NCBI GenBank assembly: GCA_022561255.1
Contig: JADFRO010000227.1
Span: forward strand, 1 to 5,456
Length of the DNA: 5,456 bases
Origin: Planctomycetota bacterium
Lineage (GTDB): Bacteria > Planctomycetota > Phycisphaerae > UBA1845
Reading direction: 5' to 3'
The notes beneath the pieces were generated by a model. It made no database searches. It saw only the letters and a program-made list of their open reading frames with translations, and was not told the origin of the DNA. The position numbers and the translations under genes are program-made. Below are positions 1 through 5,164 of the stretch, piece by piece. Positions within the stretch are counted from its first letter, which is position 1, and every line of letters starts with the position of its first letter.

Positions 1-54
1 ATTTCCCCCAAGATACTCCCGTCATCGGGTTTGGCCAACCCCCGCGGCGTTTCG

Positions 55-74
55 GCGTAGGGCCCTCCCTATGC
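55..74. other. short hairpin in upstream non-coding DNA
   Basis: An inverted repeat pairs GCGTAGGG with CCCTATGC around a 4-base CCCT loop. It gives seven Watson-Crick pairs and one G-T pair. No T-tract follows on either strand, so it is not a convincing intrinsic terminator. The rest of 1-228 shows no supportable gene. The only minus-strand frame there (204 to 22) is arginine-rich, lacks recognisable domain features and looks like chance. The hairpin could end an upstream transcript, but this is only inference. Confidence 0.25.
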
Positions 75-146
75 GGCAGCATCCCCTATTTGTGGGCTCG
101 GCATCCCGTGGGGTTACAAAGATCAGAACGAAGCCACGTTTTTGCT

Positions 147-174
147 TTGTGATTTCACGCTGAACCGGTATCCT
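147..174 (+). promoter_or_regulatory. weak sigma70-type promoter candidate for the FG-GAP gene
   Basis: TTGTGA (147-152) and TATCCT (169-174) each match four of six bases of the -35 and -10 consensus, with a 16-base spacer. A start near 181 would leave a leader of about 48 bases before the ATG at 229. Four-of-six matches are common by chance and the promoter rules of this phylum are poorly known, so this is only a candidate. Confidence 0.25.
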
Positions 175-217
175 GGATGGGTCTTGGTTGGGTTTCTTTC
201 TCACCTCTTGTCATCTT

Positions 218-222
218 GGAGG
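218..222 (+). promoter_or_regulatory. ribosome binding site GGAGG that fixes the start at 229
   Basis: GGAGG lies six bases before ATG 229. It selects that start over the in-frame upstream ATG at 142, which would add 29 residues ahead of the signal peptide. With the 229 start, the basic n-region and hydrophobic core sit at the protein's N-terminus, as expected for an exported protein. Confidence 0.7.
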
Positions 223-228
223 CCAAAC

Positions 229-342
229 ATGTATTCCGCAAAGAGCGACGGCAAAAAGGGTTGCAGAGTCCGACTGCGTCCTGGGAGAAACTGTACGCTG
301 GTGGCGATCATCTTCAGCTTGGGCGCCGCGCCGGCGCTGGCC
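229..342 (+). other. signal peptide coding region
   Basis: Codons 1-38 of the 229 frame give a long basic segment, a hydrophobic core of about 14 residues and small residues at -3 and -1 (Ala-Leu-Ala), with Gln at +1. This fits a Sec-type signal cleaved by signal peptidase I. There is no twin-arginine motif and no lipobox cysteine at the cleavage point. Confidence 0.75.
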
Positions 343-558
343 CAATTCGTGGAAGTACAGAAGCTGGCCGTCTCCGACGAGACAGCGGCGGAATGGTTCG
401 GGCGTTCCGTCTCCGTGAGCGGAAACACGGCCGTGGTGGGGGCGTGGTTGGATGACTGCGCGGCGGGCCATCTGCGGATCGGCGTACGTGTTCCGCTTCA
501 ACGGGATCTCCTGGGTACAGGAGCAGAAGCTGACCGCCTCCGACGCGGCGGCGTGTGA
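229..558 (+). CDS. FG-GAP repeat exported protein, N-terminal part before a frameshift
   Basis: This is the front of the exported repeat protein continued by the frame at 452-1642. The sequence shows a signal peptide of about 38 residues: a basic n-region (residues 1-20, seven Lys/Arg), a hydrophobic core (TLVAIIFSLG), and a cleavage motif APALA before Gln39. The first FG-GAP unit starts at residue 41 with WFGRSVSVSG and AVVGA. Homology to the other units holds through DDCAAG (codons ending at 468). After that this frame turns into unrelated residues and stops at 558, while the matching CGSAYVF sequence continues in the +1 frame from 473. The real gene is therefore 229-1642 with one lesion. 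Restoring two bases gives 471 residues. A true stop would yield a useless secreted fragment of about 109 residues, so this is either a sequencing or assembly error or a young pseudogene. Start choice is supported by GGAGG at 218-222. Confidence 0.75.
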   Translation: MYSAKSDGKKGCRVRLRPGRNCTLVAIIFSLGAAPALAQFVEVQKLAVSDETAAEWFGRSVSVSGNTAVVGAWLDDCAAGHLRIGVRVPLQRDLLGTGAEADRLRRGGV

Positions 559-1513
559 CCTGTTCGGGTCTTCCGTCTCCGTGAGCGGGGACACGGCCGT
601 GGTGGGGGCACTAGGGGATGACTGCGCCGCGGGCGTCGGCTGCGGATCGGCGTACGTGTTCCGCTTCAACGGAACCAGTTGGGTCCAGGAGCAGAAGCTG
701 ACCGCCTCCGACGCGGCGGCGTTTGACCAATTCGGATACTCCGCTTCCGTGAGCGGGGATACGGTCGTCGTGGGGGCATTTCAAACTAGCTGCGCCGCAG
801 GTGCCTATTGCGGTTCGGCGTACGTGTATCGGCGCAGCGGAACCTCTTGGGTCCAGGAGCAAGAGCTAACCGCCTCCGACGCGGAAGCGGATGATTTGTT
901 CGGGTGGTCCGTCTCCGTGAGTGGGGAGACGATCGTCGTGGGCGCCTGGCACCGTGTTTGCAATTCCGGACCGTTCTGCGGCACGGCGTACGTGTACCGT
1001 TTCAACGGAACCTCATGGGTCGAAACGCAGAAGCTGGTTGCTTCCGACGAGGGAGGGAATGACTGGTTCGGACGGTCCGTCCACGTGAGCGGCGACACCG
1101 CGATCGTAGGGGCACCGGCGTTTGAGTGCACGGCGGGCACTCTTTGTGGCTCAGCGTACGTGTTCCGTTTCAACGGAACCTCTTGGGTCCAAGAGCAGAA
1201 GCTGACCGCCTCAGACGCGGCGGCGGATGACTGGTTCGGGATGTCTGTCTCCGTGAGTGGGAAAAGGGCCGTGGTGGGGGCACGCGATACCGACTGTGCT
1301 GACGGTGTAGACTGCGGGTCGGCGTACGTCTATTGGTTCGACGGAACCTCCTGGGTCGACGAGCAGAAGCTGACCGCCTCCGACGTGGGGGAGGACGACT
1401 GGTTCGGGTATTCCGTTTCGGTGAGTGGGGAGACCATCTTGGTCGGGGCGCCCAATCGTCAGTGCACGGCAGGTGTCGATTGCGGGGCGGCGTACGTTTT
1501 TCGCGGCCCCTCC
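349..1513 (+). repeat. seven tandem 168-bp coding repeats (FG-GAP units)
   Basis: Aligning the Val codon that opens each unit gives starts at 349, 515, 683, 851, 1019, 1187 and 1355. Spacing is exactly 168 bases (56 codons) throughout, except the first interval, which is 166. The last unit lacks its final strand residues before the C-terminal tail. Units share long identical DNA blocks, for example 518-554 equals 686-722 (37 bases) and 472-504 equals 640-672 (33 bases). The array is thus recently duplicated or kept similar by recombination. Every unit carries two cysteines five residues apart. Confidence 0.85.
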
Positions 1514-1642
1514 ATCCCCGCCGTATCCACCTGGGGTCTGGCGAGCCTGAGCATGCTTCTACTTGCCGCAGGAACGATCCTGATCCGAAGGACGAGAAAC
1601 TCATCCGGCTCCGTGGGGCATTCGGTCAACACTGGTTCTTGA
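452..1642 (+). CDS. FG-GAP repeat exported protein, main part with six blades and IPTL-CTERM-like tail
   Basis: This is the bulk of the exported repeat protein. The ATG at 452 is probably not a real start: it lies inside the first repeat, has no signal peptide, and the first nine residues do not fit the repeat. True repeat sequence begins at the CGSAYVF codons at 473. Six further units of 56 residues follow, each with the pattern VQEQKLTASD, then FGxSVSVSG, then VVGA, a C-x5-C loop, and GSAYVFRFNGTSW. Such FG-GAP units fold as beta-propeller blades in integrin-type proteins. The calcium-binding DxDxDG loop of classical FG-GAP units is not seen. The protein ends with IPAVSTWGL (from 1514), a hydrophobic stretch and Arg-rich IRRTR, resembling IPTL-CTERM exosortase signals, followed by a 14-residue tail. 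Family knowledge suggests export, then C-terminal processing or anchoring in the envelope. The ligand is unknown. The stop is TGA at 1640-1642. Confidence 0.8.
   Translation: MTARRAICGSAYVFRFNGISWVQEQKLTASDAAACDLFGSSVSVSGDTAVVGALGDDCAAGVGCGSAYVFRFNGTSWVQEQKLTASDAAAFDQFGYSASVSGDTVVVGAFQTSCAAGAYCGSAYVYRRSGTSWVQEQELTASDAEADDLFGWSVSVSGETIVVGAWHRVCNSGPFCGTAYVYRFNGTSWVETQKLVASDEGGNDWFGRSVHVSGDTAIVGAPAFECTAGTLCGSAYVFRFNGTSWVQEQKLTASDAAADDWFGMSVSVSGKRAVVGARDTDCADGVDCGSAYVYWFDGTSWVDEQKLTASDVGEDDWFGYSVSVSGETILVGAPNRQCTAGVDCGAAYVFRGPSIPAVSTWGLASLSMLLLAAGTILIRRTRNSSGSVGHSVNTGS
466..475 (+). other. frameshift site in the first repeat unit
   Basis: After GGC (466-468) the second unit has six bases before TGCGGA, whereas the first unit has only four (CATC). 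The deficit of two bases moves the reading frame by +1. It falls in the variable loop between the two cysteines. No homopolymer run or obvious slippery heptamer is present, so programmed frameshifting is not supported. Confidence 0.8.
1514..1597 (+). other. IPTL-CTERM-like C-terminal sorting signal
   Basis: The coding stretch gives IPAVSTWGL, then a hydrophobic segment rich in Leu, Met and Ala, then an Arg-rich IRRTR cluster. This matches the plan of IPTL-CTERM signals (IPTLxxWG, one transmembrane helix, basic end), which family knowledge links to exosortases such as XrtH. The second and third positions (Ala-Val rather than Thr-Leu) vary, and 14 residues follow the basic cluster, whereas most such signals end almost at once. 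No exosortase gene lies in the window. Confidence 0.65.
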
Positions 1643-1666
1643 ACCGGTCCGCTCGAAACGCTTGCG

Positions 1667-1682
1667 GCGGGCATTAGCCCGC
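1667..1682. terminator. GC-rich hairpin between convergent genes
   Basis: GCGGGC pairs perfectly with GCCCGC around an ATTA tetraloop. It lies 24 bases after the stop of the repeat gene and 37 bases past the stop of the minus-strand YchF-like gene. The position suits a bidirectional terminator. Neither strand has a proper T-tract after the stem, so it may instead aid Rho-dependent ending or protect 3' ends. Confidence 0.4.
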
Positions 1683-1719
1683 GGCTCGGGAGCGGCGTCG
1701 ATTGATGCGCGACAGCTCT

Positions 1720-2784
1720 CTATGCGCTGGAGAGAATGTTGAGAATGTCGCCGTCGGCCACGATGTAGGTCTTGCCCTCCTTGCGAACTTTGCCCGCGGC
1801 TTTGGCGCCTTTCATATCGGTGTGAGCGACGAGATCCTCGTAGGCTACTGTTTCGGCTCGAATGAAGCCGTGGGCCAGGTCGGTGTGAATCTTCGCGGCG
1901 GCTTCCACGGCGGTAGCTCCTTTGCGGATCGTCCAGGCACGAACTTCGTCCGGCCCCACGGTCAAGAACGACACCAGCCCGAGTGCGTCGTAACAGGTCT
2001 GGATGAGCCGGTCGCGCGCCGGTTTCGGTAGGCCCAGCTCTTCCAGGAAGGCGGCACGGTCGGTGGGATCAAGCTGTGCGATCTCCGCCTCGATCGACGC
2101 GCTCATGGCCAAGCTCCCAACCGCGTGTTCAACTTCCAGCGGGGTCGCTGTAGAGGCGTCTTCGTCGGATACGTTCCGCACGCAAAGGACGGGCTTCTCC
2201 GTAAGAAAACCGAAGCTCGAAAGCGCTGCACGATCACTGGGGGACTGGAGAGCGGTCGACAGGGCCTTCTCCGCTTCGAGTGCGTCTCGGCAGTGGATCA
2301 TGAGGGCGAGCTCATGCTTTTGTGCCTCCTGCATGGGTGTTGGCTTCTTGACGGCCTTCTCGAGCTTCTCGACCCGATTGGCTACGCCCTCCAGGTCGGA
2401 AAAAATCAGCTCGGACCAGACGGTGCTAAAGTCTCCGTCGGCGTCGACGCGGTCGCGGTAAGCGGGGACCGACGTGTTTTGAAAATCACGCACGACGACG
2501 ACGAGAAGCTCGGCCTTTCGCACGATGGGAAGAAGTTTGCGCCAGTCCTCGCGACCCTTTGCATCGTCCAGGGAGCAACCGGGGATGTCGACCAGTTCAA
2601 TCGTGGCGAGCGTAACCTTTTTAGGTTTGTAAAGCGCCGTGAGATAAGCGAGTCGCTCGTCCGGTACGCGAACGACGGCTTGGCGCGGTTGAGGAACGGA
2701 ATAAGGGTCCGCCGCGACGCCTGTGGCAGCGGTAAAAACGGCGGATTTTCCGGATTGGGGGAGCCCAATAATGGCGACCATCAT
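1720..2784 (-). CDS. YchF/OLA1-like P-loop nucleotidase with TGS domain (DUF933 family)
   Basis: A 354-residue P-loop NTPase of the Obg/YchF group, probably a cytoplasmic ribosome- or RNA-associated switch protein. Visible motifs: G1 GLPQSGKS (residues 7-14), the RVPDERLAYL block (39-48) typical of YchF, G3 DIPG (66-69), a helical insert (about 125-195), G4 NVSD (204-207), G5 SASIEAEI (228-235), and a C-terminal TGS domain (about 270-353) with EVRAWTI, IHTD, HGFIRAE, GK-R-EGK-YIV-DGD. The C-terminal third is very close to E. coli YchF (363 residues). The N-terminal half is divergent: QSGKS replaces NVGKS, and the glycine-rich GEGLGN segment after G3 is missing. It is therefore probably a paralogue rather than the standard YchF, and I leave the symbol blank. 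It starts 41 bases after the Gre gene, likely in one transcript. No good Shine-Dalgarno precedes the ATG-ATG start; an AGGGA lies 17 bases away, too far. Confidence 0.85.
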   Translation of the reverse strand: MMVAIIGLPQSGKSAVFTAATGVAADPYSVPQPRQAVVRVPDERLAYLTALYKPKKVTLATIELVDIPGCSLDDAKGREDWRKLLPIVRKAELLVVVVRDFQNTSVPAYRDRVDADGDFSTVWSELIFSDLEGVANRVEKLEKAVKKPTPMQEAQKHELALMIHCRDALEAEKALSTALQSPSDRAALSSFGFLTEKPVLCVRNVSDEDASTATPLEVEHAVGSLAMSASIEAEIAQLDPTDRAAFLEELGLPKPARDRLIQTCYDALGLVSFLTVGPDEVRAWTIRKGATAVEAAAKIHTDLAHGFIRAETVAYEDLVAHTDMKGAKAAGKVRKEGKTYIVADGDILNILSSA

Positions 2785-2825
2785 GATGGAGCGACTTAGA
2801 TCCCTACGCGTCGATGTCGAAGGAC

Positions 2826-5027
2826 TTAGAATTCCAGGCTGTTGTGCAGTGCTACGATCTCGTACTCACCGGATACATCTGCGTGGCTGAGCGAGATCAC
2901 ATCGCCGACGTGCGATCCCATGACCGACTGAGCGAGCGGGGCCTGGTAGTTGAAACGGGCGGCGTCGTGATCCGCATCCCACGGACCTATGAACGTCATT
3001 TCGTAGGGGGCGCCGTCGACGATGCGACGAAATACTACGCGCGTTCCTACGCCGACCATGTCGGTTGGAACGTCGGCGGGTTCCAGAACCTTGGCTGCCT
3101 GCATCTCAGAATTCATTTGGGCAAGGCGAGCCCGTAGAAGGTCGCGTTCTTCGAGGGCGAACTTGTACTCAGAGTTTTCACTGAGGTCACCTTTCTCCGC
3201 GGCCTCGCCGATAGCCTTTGCGTTCTCCTTCATCTTGACGTTCACGTGGTGCTCGATTTCCCCTTGCTTTCGCCTTAGACCCTCGCTGGTCGTGAGGAGA
3301 AGATCTTCACGCGCCCAAACTGGTACGACGACTTGTTCCGAGCTTTCGGGTATACACGACTTGATTCGGCTCAAGAGCGTATCGTGTACGACGCGGCCAA
3401 GGTTGTCGAGCTGGGCGATCTGATTACGAAGAGCCAGCGCCATCCCGCCATCCACGGTTTCCAAACACTTCATGAACCGCTCGTACTTTCGAGCGGAAAG
3501 GACCGTCTTGGCTTGTGCACCGATTGCTTTGATCTGCTCCTTGGGCATGGTGTCACTCCGCTTACAGTCACTGAGAGCACGGAGTATGCGTGCGAGCACG
3601 GTCACGGGAGTCATGTTGCCGAGCAACCCGTCTTGTTTCGGCCCGTCCCAAAGCCAGCAAAGCGCTCCGAAGTGGCCAACCGGCGAGGCAACGATACGCT
3701 GAGCAACGGGAGCGAGGTCTGCGACGGTTCGCCCGGCCTGGGTCAGACGCTCAACCGCTCGGTCGCAGTACGATTGCGGAAGTATCGGCAGAACGCTCGT
3801 CAGCAGATCGCACCAGGTGTCAGGCCTGGCGCTTTCGAGGGCGTTGCAAGCCAGATCGAGCAGGTTGTTGTCGCGAATGGCGCTGAAGATCGGCTCAATA
3901 TCCTCGGTTGTCCGAATGAGCTCCTCTGTCAGCGCGCCGGCGTCCGCCGCTTCAATGACTTGTCCAACCCGCCAAGCCATCGTTGACACGAGACCTGCGC
4001 GGGATGCTTTCGACGAGACCAACTCGACTGCTTGCTCTCGAAGCGTTTCGTAGCACTTCGTCAAAGCATCCCGGTCGGGAGACGCCACGCGTCCGGAGCA
4101 CGCACGAACGTATTTATCGACGACTGCATAGCGCGCCTCCGGCTCGCGCTCACGCTCAAACTGCGCCAACATTTCCACCGCGTAATCGATCGGCGCGTCG
4201 TCGTAAGTAATGGTGTAAGGGAGGCGGCCTTCAATACGGATGTCGGAATGTTTCTTGAGCGCAGTCCGCGCACGCGTCCACCACTTCTTCCACTCGGCCT
4301 CCGTCAGCAGTTCGCCAACGAGCATCTCGGCGAGCTCGTCGCTGGTGATGGAGTTCCCGTTTGCCCGGCAGATGTCCACGACCATCGACGCCGGATGACT
4401 CTTCAGCCGCTTGAGCAAAGCGTCACGGCTGAAGTGAAGCAGTACCTGGAACTCCTCGGCCGTAGCGGGACGATAACGATCAGCCAGGTGTACGGCACCG
4501 ATCGTTTCGGGGCCGTCCTGGGACACGATCGAATACTCCCATGCTTCTCGGTCGATTTCGTCAACGCGAGCGGCGCCGCCGTCGTCCCGCGCGGCTAAGA
4601 AATCACCCTCCTTAACCTCCAGGCAGACGTCGAGCGTGCGCAGGGCCCGTCGCACGGGGCGACCGCCGGGAAGGCCGGCCTCAGTCAAGAGCGCCTCAAG
4701 CCCGTCGTACTCCGCGTGAACGGAACGGTAGAGTTCGGTGACCTGAGTGCGCAGCTCTTGGCTATCGGGAATACTCAGTAGAAAGTTTCCGGCAACGGCA
4801 AGCGTCTGCGGCCCGCCGACTCGCGTCTGGATCGCTTCGATAGCTGCCCAGGCGAGCGTTTCGGCGGTTGTACGTCTTCCGCATTTGCAGAGTGCCTTGA
4901 GAACGCACCTGTAGCCCACCAATTGATCAGGCGTGGAGTCTTGCGACTCAATCAGACGCATCCACTCATCCTCGACGGTGGCGGTATTGCCGCTGCCGAC
5001 CAACTGCTCCATTGCTTCGGATTGCAT
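2826..5027 (-). CDS. greA: long-form GreA/GreB-type transcription elongation factor
   Basis: The last 160 or so residues form a complete Gre factor, which enters the RNA polymerase secondary channel and stimulates cleavage of backtracked transcripts. With the ATG start the protein has 733 residues. The coiled-coil domain begins near 576 (LTTSEGLRRKQGEIEHH). The tip motif GDLSEN is at 613-618, with both acidic residues (Asp614, Glu617) intact. The FKBP-like domain runs from about 655, ending in APLAQSVMGSHVGDV and EYEIV. The first 570 residues are mostly helical, with a WKKWW motif at 246-250. I recall similarly extended Gre proteins in Chlamydiae and spirochaetes; E. coli GreA has 158 residues. 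The role of the extension is unknown to me. The start is ATG 5027, four bases after AGGAG. An in-frame TTG at 5042 would add five residues but has no Shine-Dalgarno. The stop is TAA at 2828-2826. Confidence is high for Gre, lower for greA over greB. Confidence 0.88.
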   Translation of the reverse strand: MQSEAMEQLVGSGNTATVEDEWMRLIESQDSTPDQLVGYRCVLKALCKCGRRTTAETLAWAAIEAIQTRVGGPQTLAVAGNFLLSIPDSQELRTQVTELYRSVHAEYDGLEALLTEAGLPGGRPVRRALRTLDVCLEVKEGDFLAARDDGGAARVDEIDREAWEYSIVSQDGPETIGAVHLADRYRPATAEEFQVLLHFSRDALLKRLKSHPASMVVDICRANGNSITSDELAEMLVGELLTEAEWKKWWTRARTALKKHSDIRIEGRLPYTITYDDAPIDYAVEMLAQFEREREPEARYAVVDKYVRACSGRVASPDRDALTKCYETLREQAVELVSSKASRAGLVSTMAWRVGQVIEAADAGALTEELIRTTEDIEPIFSAIRDNNLLDLACNALESARPDTWCDLLTSVLPILPQSYCDRAVERLTQAGRTVADLAPVAQRIVASPVGHFGALCWLWDGPKQDGLLGNMTPVTVLARILRALSDCKRSDTMPKEQIKAIGAQAKTVLSARKYERFMKCLETVDGGMALALRNQIAQLDNLGRVVHDTLLSRIKSCIPESSEQVVVPVWAREDLLLTTSEGLRRKQGEIEHHVNVKMKENAKAIGEAAEKGDLSENSEYKFALEERDLLRARLAQMNSEMQAAKVLEPADVPTDMVGVGTRVVFRRIVDGAPYEMTFIGPWDADHDAARFNYQAPLAQSVMGSHVGDVISLSHADVSGEYEIVALHNSLEF

Positions 5028-5031
5028 GTCG

Positions 5032-5036
5032 CTCCT
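5032..5036 (-). promoter_or_regulatory. ribosome binding site AGGAG for the Gre gene
   Basis: On the minus strand AGGAG ends four bases before ATG 5027. It would lie inside the coding sequence if the TTG at 5042 were used, so it argues for the ATG. The -10-like hexamer at 5061-5056 agrees, since it would leave a leader of roughly 20 bases for the ATG but only a few for the TTG. Confidence 0.5.
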
Positions 5037-5055
5037 GTCCAAGAGGATTCATCAG

Positions 5056-5061
5056 ACTATA
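5056..5061 (-). promoter_or_regulatory. -10-like hexamer TATAGT upstream of the Gre/YchF-like operon
   Basis: TATAGT on the minus strand matches five of six bases of the -10 consensus and sits in the only AT-rich patch of this gap. No fair -35 is found at 16-18 bases upstream (GAATGT at 17), and there is no extended TG. A start near 5049 would give a leader of about 22 bases. Confidence 0.3.
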
Positions 5062-5071
5062 CTAAAGAAAC

Positions 5072-5129
5072 GAGCCCAACATTCTCGCACAGAACCGTCG
5101 AGTTGTCGAGAACCTCGCCGTACGGGCTC
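5072..5129 (-). terminator. nested inverted repeats with T-rich tail, possible terminator of the glycosyltransferase gene
   Basis: Read on the minus strand, GAGCCC (5129-5124) pairs with GGGCTC (5077-5072). Inside it TTCTCG (5112-5107) pairs with CGAGAA (5087-5082), leaving a 19-base loop. The outer arm is followed by G and TTTCTTT. The site begins 36 bases after the glycosyltransferase stop and ends just before the Gre promoter candidate. The internal loops are large and uneven, so terminator strength is doubtful. The loop also contains two GTCGAG copies two bases apart (5097-5102 and 5105-5110, + strand). Confidence 0.3.
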
Positions 5130-5164
5130 TGTGTCCGGGCGGTTTGACCCTCTCCCCGAGGTAC

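Noticed and set aside
22..204. A 60-residue minus-strand frame at the left end.
   Set aside because: It is short, rich in basic residues, has no ribosome site I can support and overlaps the likely promoter region of the repeat gene.
452..472. ATG at 452 as a genuine start of a separate repeat protein.
   Set aside because: It is inside the first repeat unit, has no ribosome site or signal peptide, and the residues before CGSAYVF do not fit the repeat. The break is better explained by a frameshift.
466..475. Programmed ribosomal frameshifting at the break.
   Set aside because: No slippery heptamer, in-frame stop or stimulatory structure is evident at the shift point, and the zero-frame stop is more than 80 bases further on.
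349..1513. The regular tandem repeats as a CRISPR array or minisatellite.
   Set aside because: The 168-base period, coding constraint and amino-acid conservation show protein domain repeats, not short repeats with spacers.
211..1604. Several open frames on the minus strand opposite the FG-GAP gene (669-211, 1173-805, 1604-1170).
   Set aside because: They repeat in step with the 168-base units and are low-complexity complements of the real coding strand. They show no start signals or domain features.
2125..2799. A 224-residue plus-strand frame opposite the YchF-like gene.
   Set aside because: It lies wholly antisense to a gene with clear conserved motifs and its own translation shows no family signature; it is a GC-driven shadow.
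3333..4598. Plus-strand frames of 217 and 188 residues opposite the Gre gene.
   Set aside because: They are antisense to a continuous 733-residue coding region, with no recognisable domain and no ribosome site worth noting.
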